DNA of 64,000 bases, taken from assembly GCA_963666945.2 (NCBI GenBank), contig CAXXRT010000060.1, positions 1-64,000 on the forward strand, in the 5' to 3' direction. The translations under genes and the position numbers were made by a program. Shown here piece after piece: positions 25,160 through 33,383 of the stretch. Position 1 is the first letter of the stretch. Each line of letters opens with the position of its first letter. This DNA is from G963666945 sp963666945. GTDB lineage: Bacteria; Bacteroidota; Bacteroidia; Bacteroidales; Marinifilaceae. The notes under the pieces were generated by a model that did no database searches, was not told the DNA's origin, and saw only the letters and a program-made list of their open reading frames with translations.

Positions 25160-26116
25160 ATGCAGATAAACAATTATATATATACCTTTATTTATAATGA
25201 TACTGAAAGAGAGCTGTGTAAGCTCGAATCGAGATATATTTTTAATAAGGAAGAAAAGAATAAACTGCTTTTCTCCGATATAAAGGCAGAACCTTCAAGT
25301 AGTGCTTTCATAAAAAAAAGACTTGATATTATTTTGTTTTCTGATGATTATTCTACCCTGATAAATAAAATTAAAAAGGAATGTATATGTGTTGACGGTT
25401 TCAAAGTTGAATATTTAGTCTTGGATGGTGATAAAACTGAGTATGCTGAGAGGCTTAGAAAGTTAAAAGATATAGGCTACAGCATTGAAGGCAATCCTGA
25501 CTATTATAAACCGACAATAACATATGCATTATCATATTACGAGGGTGTTTGGTATTTTGGTGTTTTGGTTAAAAATAATTTTGCCTGGCATAAACACAAG
25601 CAAAAACCATACTCATACAGTAATTCAATAAATATAAATATTGCCAAGGCTCTTGTCAATATTGCAGCAAATGCAGACAAAGAGAAAAAGCTGCTAGATG
25701 CATGTTGTGGCGTTGGTACAATAATGTTAGAGGCCTGTTTTGCGGGTAATAATATTGAGGGCTGTGACATTAATTGGAAGGTATGCAGGCAAGCAAGGGA
25801 AAACCTTTCTCACTTCAACTATACTTCTAATGTATATCGCTCCGACATTAAAGACATAAACAATAGATATGATGCCGCCATAATCGACTTGCCATATAAT
25901 TTGTTTAGCTGTGCAGATGATGATACTGTATTACACATTATTGAGTCGACAGCAGAAATCACAGATCGACTTGTTATTGTATCTACCTCGGATATAGCAA
26001 ACTTAATAAGCAATGTTGGATTGAGATTATTAGATTATTGTAGTGTTAGTAAAATAGGAAAGGTAAATTTTGCAAGAAAAATATGGGTTTGTGAAAATAA
26101 TGGGGCGTTAGTGTAA
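25160..26116 (+). CDS. TRM11/UPF0020-type RNA methyltransferase-like protein
   Basis: 318 residues. The C-terminal half is a class I SAM methyltransferase: motif I is LLDACCGVGTIMLEA, the acidic motif is GCDINWKVC, and motif IV is DAAIIDLPYN, which is close to the (D/N)PPY type of N-methylases acting on nucleic acid. The N-terminal 150 residues are less conserved and could bind RNA (THUMP-like). The family methylates guanosine in tRNA or rRNA. It follows a group II intron relic by about 50 bases. Confidence 0.75.
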   Translation: MQINNYIYTFIYNDTERELCKLESRYIFNKEEKNKLLFSDIKAEPSSSAFIKKRLDIILFSDDYSTLINKIKKECICVDGFKVEYLVLDGDKTEYAERLRKLKDIGYSIEGNPDYYKPTITYALSYYEGVWYFGVLVKNNFAWHKHKQKPYSYSNSININIAKALVNIAANADKEKKLLDACCGVGTIMLEACFAGNNIEGCDINWKVCRQARENLSHFNYTSNVYRSDIKDINNRYDAAIIDLPYNLFSCADDDTVLHIIESTAEITDRLVIVSTSDIANLISNVGLRLLDYCSVSKIGKVNFARKIWVCENNGALV

Positions 26117-26251
26117 ATAGCTAGATAAGAATAAGTTAATTTAACAGGCTTGCTGACATCCGACATATACATTTAACGCATAAGTTAATATTTTAGATCC
26201 GGATAGAATACTCCTGATTTTAAAAAGCTATAAGTAAGCTGTCATTACATA

Positions 26252-26331
26252 CGATAATATTTTAATAAAACTTGTGATAAGGGTAGCTATTTTTATTGAC
26301 TATAGCTAATTTTAGGCCTTGTTAATCAACA
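26252..26331 (-). mobile_element. terIS-end remnant of an IS91-like element (copy D)
   Basis: It aligns with the upstream end of copy B (4116-4192): ATAATATTTTA-TAAAAC, then GGTAG-TATT, then TAGCTA-TTTAGG, ending GTTAATCAACA against GTTCAATA. Nothing else of the element remains. The next bases (TACGCGGCACGTTGG) look like the right end of an attC-like site, as at the other copies. Confidence 0.6.
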
Positions 26332-26348
26332 TACGCGGCACGTTGGCA
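26332..26348. repeat. attC-like right-end remnant
   Basis: TACGCGGCAC followed by core-like GTTGGCA (26342-26348). The left part has been replaced by the IS remnant. Confidence 0.35.
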
Positions 26349-26375
26349 ATAATTGGAAAACATACAAAATTCTGA

Positions 26376-27200
26376 ATGAAAAACCTGAATCAAAATATAG
26401 AAAATTATTATCTCAAGGAAGGACTATATGAAGATATCGTTAGTCGTCTCGTTGAACGGGATATTGATTTGAATAAAGTAAAGAGATCAGATATTGCTGG
26501 TGTTGATGAATTTCACGTTCGAGGCGCTGCTGTATCAAAAGAACTCGCCAATAGTATTAAAATAGAAGGTGTATCTGTTTTAGATGTAGGGTGTGGTTTA
26601 GGAGGTCCTTGTAGAATGCTTGCAGAGGAGTATAATTGTCAGACAACTGGAATAGATCTTTGCAATGAATATATAGTAACAGCTAACAGCCTTTCTAAGC
26701 TCCTAAAGCTGGATAATAAAACGACTTTTATTCAAGGGGATGCTACTGACCTTCCGTTTGAGGATAATAGCTTTGACGTTTTATGGACACAACATGTTCA
26801 AATGAATATTCCAGATAAGAAACAATTTTATTCAGAAATATATAGAGTATTGAAAAAAGGTGGTCATTTTCTTTTTTACGATATCTTAAGAAAAGGAGTT
26901 GGAGAAATTAGCTATCCAATGCCTTGGGCTAGTAATGCTGATATTAGTTTTTTATTTGCAGAGGAGGAAATGGATAATATTTTAAAAGAAATTGGTTTTA
27001 AAAAAGAACAAATTACTAATCAAACTCAGACTGGAATTGACTTTTTTGAAAAGCTTGTTGCCAGAATGAAAGATTTTGGCACTCCTAAAATGGGGTTGAA
27101 CGTACTCATGGGAGAAATGGCAAAACCACAACTAATAAACTTATTTTATCATTTAAAAAATGGTGAACTAGAACTTAAAAGTGGTGTTTATAAAAAATAA
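26376..27200 (+). CDS. Class I SAM-dependent methyltransferase
   Basis: 274 residues. Motif I is VLDVGCGLGGPCRMLAEEY, the acidic motif is TTGIDLCNEY, then GDATDLPFEDNSFDVLW and VLKKGGHFLFYDI. The GLGGP version of motif I is typical of glycine/sarcosine and related small-molecule methyltransferases. The substrate is unknown. It starts 28 bases after a cassette-like GTT core but no closing palindrome is visible. Confidence 0.85.
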   Translation: MKNLNQNIENYYLKEGLYEDIVSRLVERDIDLNKVKRSDIAGVDEFHVRGAAVSKELANSIKIEGVSVLDVGCGLGGPCRMLAEEYNCQTTGIDLCNEYIVTANSLSKLLKLDNKTTFIQGDATDLPFEDNSFDVLWTQHVQMNIPDKKQFYSEIYRVLKKGGHFLFYDILRKGVGEISYPMPWASNADISFLFAEEEMDNILKEIGFKKEQITNQTQTGIDFFEKLVARMKDFGTPKMGLNVLMGEMAKPQLINLFYHLKNGELELKSGVYKK

Positions 27201-27428
27201 ACTGTAGTCGATAATGTTTAAAAACAATCTTACAATCTACACATAATCGTTGACAATCCATTTTTATTTGCCGGGCTGCTTGAGTAAAATATGCTTTTGG
27301 GAGGATGATTTCTATAAAGAATTGTAAAACCATAATTAATTATTAAATTTATAATTCTTATTATATCGACAGGTGCATTTAAAAATTATTGCTTTTTGGA
27401 GTCATATTACAAGTAAAAAAAATAAAAA

Positions 27429-27887
27429 ATGGAACTAGAATATAAAACAGACAGACTTCCGTTGAACTTCATCATCCTTGGATATATTTTATCAGCTATT
27501 GGTATTTGGAGATTAATTATTGTTGACTGGACAGGATTATTGTTTTTATTATTATCAGTTTTTCTTCTTTTCTTTAAATCGGGTATTATAATTGATACCG
27601 AGAAAAAAATGTTAAAGAAATATTTTGGAATCTTTGGGGTGAAAAAGGGAGAATGGAAGAATATAGAGCAATTAACCAGTCTTCAGATAGTAAAATCAAG
27701 GGAAACGCAGTCGATGAGTGTGCTTTCGATTAGCAGAATAGAAACTAATGAAATCTACATACTCTATTTGAATATGTCTGACAGAAATATTGAACTAATG
27801 ACGGGCAAAAAAGATGATATTCTTAATAAAGCAAAGAAAATAGCCTCTTCTCTAGGTATATCATTAATAAATAGTCCTGAACAGTAA
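27429..27887 (+). CDS. Two-TM protein with PH-like tail, hypothetical
   Basis: 152 residues. Two hydrophobic helices (about 12-30 and 36-54) are followed by a soluble part (SGIIIDTEKKMLKKYFGIFG) resembling bacterial PH domains of the YdbS type. Function is unknown. Confidence 0.6.
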   Translation: MELEYKTDRLPLNFIILGYILSAIGIWRLIIVDWTGLLFLLLSVFLLFFKSGIIIDTEKKMLKKYFGIFGVKKGEWKNIEQLTSLQIVKSRETQSMSVLSISRIETNEIYILYLNMSDRNIELMTGKKDDILNKAKKIASSLGISLINSPEQ

Positions 27888-28038
27888 TGAATAAAGTATA
27901 GGGTTTTTAATATTCAATGTTTTTTTGGTTCTGTGGTACAGGAAATGCTTGTGCTTATTACAAGTATTGAATATCGCTCGATTAGTCAAAATGAAAATCC
28001 TAAAATTTAATGTTCTAAATAGACCATTGTTGTCCATT

Positions 28039-28134
28039 CATATCTAAAAATAGCCGGTTCATGAGTCTTTTTGTAGCATTCGTTAAGTGGGTTGGGTATT
28101 TAATGATTATTATTATTTATTTAGTTGATTTTGT
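28039..28134. repeat. Dispersed intergenic repeat, copy 2
   Basis: Matches 6405-6497 (see that entry). Here too it lies in an AT-rich spacer, about 80 bases before a membrane-protein gene. Confidence 0.6.
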
Positions 28135-28216
28135 AGAATACATGATATATTAATTATTTATCGTGTATGCTAGGATTTAAAGTAAAATGATTATTAATAA
28201 TTAAATTTAAGGATTT

Positions 28217-28678
28217 ATGATTTGGTTTGATCTTAAAAGACTGGAAAAGAAAATTATTGAAAATGATTTCTCGGATAATGAAGGTTTTAGCTATTTTCTT
28301 GCATTTCTGGTATTAGGCTTTATTGTTGGATATAATGATTCAGTATGGAATAGGATCTCTTCTATAGAGCTCTTAGTTGGTTTAGTAATTACTGTATGGG
28401 GGGCATATTCTATATTTAAAACTAATGCAAAAGGTGATGGACAGGACTTTTTTAAAAGATATTTTGCGCTTGCATGGGTGGTAGGTTTTAGAATTTTTGT
28501 TTCTCTGTTAATATTTTTTACATTGTTTCACATGGTGTACACAATTGCAACTGGTAATGATGCTGATGAGGTGTTGACGGGCTGGACTGATGTGATAATG
28601 TCCTCATTAATAACTCTTGTTTTTTATATTATGTTGAAAAGGTCTTTTAAAAGGGTGTCGTTAGGAATTACTCGGTAA
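28217..28678 (+). CDS. Four-TM membrane protein, hypothetical
   Basis: 153 residues with hydrophobic segments near 20-40, 49-67, 82-110 and 124-141. It starts MIWFDLKRLEKK. The family is not recognised. The ATG at 28217 is preceded by AAGGATTT. Confidence 0.6.
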   Translation: MIWFDLKRLEKKIIENDFSDNEGFSYFLAFLVLGFIVGYNDSVWNRISSIELLVGLVITVWGAYSIFKTNAKGDGQDFFKRYFALAWVVGFRIFVSLLIFFTLFHMVYTIATGNDADEVLTGWTDVIMSSLITLVFYIMLKRSFKRVSLGITR

Positions 28679-28914
28679 GGTTTGTATCATGAAACCATAT
28701 TTGATTTTGTACGTAGATTACTTGTTTGGAGTGGAATAACAACAATCAATTAAGGAGATGGTCAGTTGTTAATAAACAATTGACCGCATCGGTTTGCTTA
28801 ATGTGATTCTATGAAATGACCCTAGGGCTTTTTATAGAACATTATTTAAGGAACTGCAAGGTGTATAAGAGAATGTTTTGATTTATTTCAAGAAGACGAT
28901 GGAGGGGGGAGGAT

Positions 28915-30174
28915 ATGAAAGAGAATCATTTTCACTGGTTTGTTGGTATTATTTTGTTTTGTGCATTATTTAATGTGACAGGTATTGCTCAAAATGAAAA
29001 TAAGCCTGTTAGACATGATACTACAAAGGTTGTAGAGTCTTTGGGACCCAGCAGTGTTACTGGGCAAACAAAGAGAGATGAGAGTGTTGCTGCTAAATGG
29101 TTGCTCAAATATTATGACAGTAAAGAATCTCTTACAGAGAGGAGTGGATTTTCATATGGACTGGATTATTTTTCCAGTTTTCAGGCTGCAACAGCTAGTT
29201 TGGGAGAGAAAACATCCTTTAGTGGGGTATTACGTTTTTACGGTACATTGAATCTTGTAGGAAGAAAACCGGGCAATATTGGAGCTTTGATATATAAGGT
29301 TGAAAACCGGCATGCCTATGGGGGAAATCTACCCTCCCAGAATCTTGGATTCGAGGTTGGTTATGTTGGACTTACGGCTACTACCTTTAGTGATATAGAT
29401 TGGGCATTGACGAATCTTTTTTGGTTACAACAAATAAATGATTACAAGTTTGCTTATGTCGTGGGTTTTGTTGATGTTTCCGATTACGTTCATGTACATG
29501 GACTTGTTGATCCCTGGAATGATTTTAGCAATCTTATTTTTTCTTCCGGGACTACGATACCAATGCCTAATCAGGGATTGGGCGCCGGTGTTAAGGTGAT
29601 GGTTTCCCCTCATCTATATCTTCAGGCTGGTATGGTTGATGCTAATGGGGATCCTACCGATCCATTGGGCAGCTTCAAAAGTTTTTTCAATACATCGGAA
29701 TATTTTACAACAGTGGAAGTGGGTTGGATACAATCGTATTCCCAAAGATTTTCCGATAATATTCATCTTTCCTATTGGTATGTTGATAAAAGGAAGAAAG
29801 CTGCCACTGCTGAAGGCTGGGGATTGGCCTTTTCTTTTTCCAGGGTGTATGGGAAATACTGGCAGACTTTTTTACGCGCTGGTTATGCCAACGAGGGGGG
29901 AGCTCTTTGGGAGAAATCTCTATCAGCTGGCCTGGGATACAATATTCCTTCTACTCACGATATTATAGGTATGGGAGTAAGCTGGGGAAGACCTTCTTCT
30001 TCTACCATGGGTAAGGAATTGGGCGATCAATATACCGTTGAAATATATTATCGATGGCGTTTCCAAAAGTTGTTGGCCATTTCTCCTGATATTCAATTAC
30101 TATTCGATCCGACTATGAATATGGGTAAGGATGTTATTGCTATATTTGGTTTACGTACAAGGATAAGTCTTTAA
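28915..30174 (+). CDS. Carbohydrate-selective porin, OprB-like
   Basis: 419 residues with a signal peptide (IILFCALFNVTGIAQ). The mature part has the amphipathic strand pattern of an outer-membrane barrel (GVLRFYGTLNLVG, LGFEVGYVGLTATTF, FTTVEVGWIQSY, YTVEIYYRW) and ends in strand IFGLRTRISL. OprB porins admit sugars by diffusion. A strong GGAGG-type sequence precedes the ATG (GGAGGGGGGAGGATATG). It stands alone, between long spacers. Confidence 0.8.
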   Translation: MKENHFHWFVGIILFCALFNVTGIAQNENKPVRHDTTKVVESLGPSSVTGQTKRDESVAAKWLLKYYDSKESLTERSGFSYGLDYFSSFQAATASLGEKTSFSGVLRFYGTLNLVGRKPGNIGALIYKVENRHAYGGNLPSQNLGFEVGYVGLTATTFSDIDWALTNLFWLQQINDYKFAYVVGFVDVSDYVHVHGLVDPWNDFSNLIFSSGTTIPMPNQGLGAGVKVMVSPHLYLQAGMVDANGDPTDPLGSFKSFFNTSEYFTTVEVGWIQSYSQRFSDNIHLSYWYVDKRKKAATAEGWGLAFSFSRVYGKYWQTFLRAGYANEGGALWEKSLSAGLGYNIPSTHDIIGMGVSWGRPSSSTMGKELGDQYTVEIYYRWRFQKLLAISPDIQLLFDPTMNMGKDVIAIFGLRTRISL

Positions 30175-30579
30175 TTAAGCTATTGATATAGAAATTATTA
30201 GTTTGGTAAAACTGACTTGTGAGTCAATCGATTAAGATAAAAAGTCTGTTCTGGAGAATAAATTTATATTACATACATAAATGATATTTATATGTTAAAT
30301 TATGATGATATCATATTTTAATATTGTTTAAGATAATTTAATATAATTTGTTAGTATTTTGTATCTTTACTACTTAATATAAATTTTTTTAGTAGATGCT
30401 CTATATAAAATTCCTCGTGTTAGAGCTAAGTTAATATAAGTAAATATTGAAATTCAACCTGTTTGATACTGACAGGAGTAAAAGGAACTAGACTGATCAT
30501 GTGCCGATTATATGGTTTCTTAATTCTAATTTGATTTCTCTGAGAGGAAAAAGTTTGAAATGAAAAATAATGTAGGTTT
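30175..30579. other. Intergenic stretch without a gene
   Basis: 405 AT-rich bases with no ORF or RNA gene recognised. TATCTTTA at 30361-30368 with TTG about 20 bases upstream is a weak candidate promoter for the histidine kinase gene. Confidence 0.3.
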
Positions 30580-31890
30580 ATGGATATAAAGAATAATCAT
30601 ATATTTCGGATACTGGTGGGTGATAATGCTTCCTTAAAAATTGAGGGAATAATTTTCATCTCTGCTTCTCTTTTGTGTATTTCAATGGGTGTTATTGCGA
30701 TTTTATGGAATTATTTTATTGGCTTACCTTTAGTTTTAAATATTTTGATAGTTGTTCTTGTATTCTTTTTTGCTTTGATATATTACTATGCAAGAATAAA
30801 ACAAATCTATAATGGGAAAGTTCTTGTTCTTGTGACTTTAATTTTTTTGTCGTGTATTTGGTTTTTTAATAATGGTATAAGGGGATCAGTTCCGGCGATA
30901 TATTTACTTGCCTTGCCTTTCTTTTTATGTATTACGAGTACAAAAGACCATTTGAAAGTACTGTTAGTTACTGTTGTGAATTTTGTTCTTTTGGTTTATA
31001 TCGAAAGAATATTTGGTGATAAGCTTATGGTATATTTTCAAAGTGAAGAAGTCGTTCTAAGTGATAATATATTCGGGTATGTTGTATGCATATGTTTTTC
31101 TTATCTCTTGTTAACAGCTATAATAAAGAGTTATAATAAAGAAAAGAACAAACTAGTTCATAAAGAATTAGAAATGAAGAAATTGAATGATTCCAAAGAT
31201 TTGTTGTTTAATATTATTGCCCATGATTTAAGATCTCCTTTTACTTCATTATTAGGTCTTACTGAAATAATGGCAGATAATTCAAATAATTTATCATTAA
31301 AGCAATACCAGAAGTATTCTGAATTAAATTTACGTACTTTGAATAATGCATTTAATTTACTTGAAACTCTTTTAAATTGGGGAAGAATTCAACAGGGTAC
31401 AATTCAAGTAAATCCTCAAAAAATTAATTTAAAGGAAGTTGTTAAGGAAAGTTTTGAATGCTTTGAAGAAAAATATACCAGAAAAAAAATTGAAGTTAGT
31501 GTTGATGTTAAAGATACAATTGAACTATATACCGATATATATTCAATCCAAACGGTTATGCGGAATTTAGTTTCAAATGCTATTAAATATACTCCTCAAG
31601 GCGGAGAGATTTTTATATCTGCAGAAGAGCTGGAAGGTAATAAGGTAATCATCGACGTAAAGGATACTGGTATAGGGATGAATAAGGAAATTATTGATAG
31701 TCTGTTTAAATTTGATGTCAAGTCTAACAGACCTGGATTAGATGGAGAATTAAGTGTTGGGTTGGGACTATTTATTTGTAAGGGACTCGTTGAAAGTCAG
31801 GGTGGGATTTTTAATGTTGAAAGTGAAGTTGATAGGGGTACAACTTTTAGATTTACTGTTCTAAATTCCAAGAACCAGGAAAATATTTAA
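30580..31890 (+). CDS. Membrane sensor histidine kinase
   Basis: 436 residues. About six hydrophobic helices fill residues 20-190, followed by a coiled stretch. The HisKA phospho-acceptor is His215 (NIIAHDLRSPFTSLLG). The HATPase shows N box (VMRNLVSNAIKYTPQGG), G1 (VKDTGIGM) and G2 (GLGLFICKGLVE). No response regulator or receiver domain lies next to it, so it is an orphan kinase in this window. The next gene 200 bases downstream is an ECF sigma factor. Confidence 0.9.
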   Translation: MDIKNNHIFRILVGDNASLKIEGIIFISASLLCISMGVIAILWNYFIGLPLVLNILIVVLVFFFALIYYYARIKQIYNGKVLVLVTLIFLSCIWFFNNGIRGSVPAIYLLALPFFLCITSTKDHLKVLLVTVVNFVLLVYIERIFGDKLMVYFQSEEVVLSDNIFGYVVCICFSYLLLTAIIKSYNKEKNKLVHKELEMKKLNDSKDLLFNIIAHDLRSPFTSLLGLTEIMADNSNNLSLKQYQKYSELNLRTLNNAFNLLETLLNWGRIQQGTIQVNPQKINLKEVVKESFECFEEKYTRKKIEVSVDVKDTIELYTDIYSIQTVMRNLVSNAIKYTPQGGEIFISAEELEGNKVIIDVKDTGIGMNKEIIDSLFKFDVKSNRPGLDGELSVGLGLFICKGLVESQGGIFNVESEVDRGTTFRFTVLNSKNQENI

Positions 31891-32089
31891 TTTATACTTA
31901 TTATTCGGTAAACTTTATAACATTTTTTGTTTTCCGAAGATGTATTTGCCAGAATAAATTTTAGCAAGTACTATTAACCCTTGTGTTGTGTGTTTTTGAC
32001 TTAACTTATTACTGTGTTAAAAAAAACATGAATTAAGTGTAACTATTCATTATTTTAGGTACTAAATAGTAAACCAAAATTACTGAGAA

Positions 32090-32608
32090 TTGAAAAAGGA
32101 AGAGAAATTTAATCAAATAGTAGCTGAAAATGGTGAGCGCATAAAGCGTATATGTAGCTATTATAATTCTAATTCAGACGACCAAAAGGATATGTTTCAG
32201 GAGGTGTTGGTCAATATCTGGAAAAGCCTTGATAGTTTTCGGGGGGATTCAGCTATCAGTACCTGGATATATCGTATCGCTGTGAATACTTCACTTACCT
32301 TTACTGGGAAATATTACAGTCGTATGAAATTGATAATTAATTGTAATACGCAAAATCTTAATGCAGTTTTTGATGAGGATAGTTTGTGTGCGAAACAGAT
32401 TCAGGAAGAACAATTTGATCGTCTGCAAACTGAGTTGAATATGCTTTCTGTGATCGATAAATCTTTGATATCGCTAATGCTGGAAGGCTTGACGATGAAA
32501 GAAATTGGCAATGTAATTGGTATCACCGAAGCCAATGTGAAGGTGAAAATTCATAGAATAAAAACACAATTAAAAGTTAGATTAGGAGGTAGTTATGAAG
32601 CAGAATAA
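32090..32608 (+). CDS. ECF RNA polymerase sigma factor
   Basis: 172 residues from a TTG at 32090. Region 2 is DDQKDMFQEVLVNIWKSLDSF with FRGDSAISTWIYRIAVN. Region 4 is LIEGLTMKEIG-type helix-turn-helix, here LEGLTMKEIGNVIGITEANVKVKIHRI. It redirects RNA polymerase to a small regulon. Its 3' end overlaps the next gene by 14 bases, so that gene is probably its antagonist. Confidence 0.87.
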   Translation: MKKEEKFNQIVAENGERIKRICSYYNSNSDDQKDMFQEVLVNIWKSLDSFRGDSAISTWIYRIAVNTSLTFTGKYYSRMKLIINCNTQNLNAVFDEDSLCAKQIQEEQFDRLQTELNMLSVIDKSLISLMLEGLTMKEIGNVIGITEANVKVKIHRIKTQLKVRLGGSYEAE

Positions 32609-33134
32609 TAAAATAAAGGAAAGTTTAGAGCTTATTGAATTTACAAATAAGCTTAAAGATGAAGATAACAGTTATGCCAATTTAAGCAAAGGACTTCAAG
32701 TTGTTTATTGGGTTTTAATACCTATTTATATGATAATGGTAATACGCCATATTGTTGATAAAAGTCCCAGTGAAGATATTCTCGGTGCTTTCTGCTTTAT
32801 GTTTGCTATGTTAATATTTGCTTTATTATTCAGAGGATACTACAAGGAATATAAATTTGTTGATTACTCCCAACCAACTCTTGTAATGTTAAAAAAAGCG
32901 GCATATAGATATAAACCATTTCAATTAAAATTATTATGGGCTATTATGGGCGTATTGTTTATTGATGCTGGCTTAAGTATAAGAACTGATTTTGGAATTG
33001 GATTTGTTTGGACTCAGGTGTTTTTCTTAGGCTCTATTGCTATATCGATGATAATTGGTTTGATAATATGGAAAGTGCGTTATAAACCTTTACGTGATGC
33101 AGCTCTTCATCTTATTCATGAAATTGAAGGATAG
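32595..33134 (+). CDS. Membrane protein, probable anti-sigma partner
   Basis: 179 residues. The N-terminal cytoplasmic segment (about 35 residues, ESLELIEFTNKLKDEDNSY) is followed by four hydrophobic helices (about 33-50, 62-80, 110-126, 138-156). No zinc anti-sigma motif is visible. The role is inferred from overlap with the sigma gene and small membrane layout. Confidence 0.65.
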   Translation: MKQNNKIKESLELIEFTNKLKDEDNSYANLSKGLQVVYWVLIPIYMIMVIRHIVDKSPSEDILGAFCFMFAMLIFALLFRGYYKEYKFVDYSQPTLVMLKKAAYRYKPFQLKLLWAIMGVLFIDAGLSIRTDFGIGFVWTQVFFLGSIAISMIIGLIIWKVRYKPLRDAALHLIHEIEG

Positions 33135-33192
33135 TATTAGGTTAAAATACAATATGAGGGTGTCTCCGTTTAAGCACCTCCATTATTATTTT

Positions 33193-33226
33193 ACCCATGT
33201 TCTCTTTTTGAGGGCATGGGTTTTTT
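33193..33226 (+). terminator. Rho-independent terminator
   Basis: ACCCATG (33193-33199) pairs with CATGGGT (33215-33221), with further partial pairing of GTTCTC and GAGGGC, and ends in TTTTTT. Confidence 0.8.
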
Positions 33227-33383
33227 ATGTCCGATACTTTGGATGTTTTTTTGTTCTGGTTTTATGAATTTATGAGTCTTAAGTAATATACGTATTGCTT
33301 TAATTTAGTAAAATTTATGTAACCTTTTATGGCTTGTTTGCATACTATATTGTAAGATTAAAGTTTAATAAAATATACCTTCC

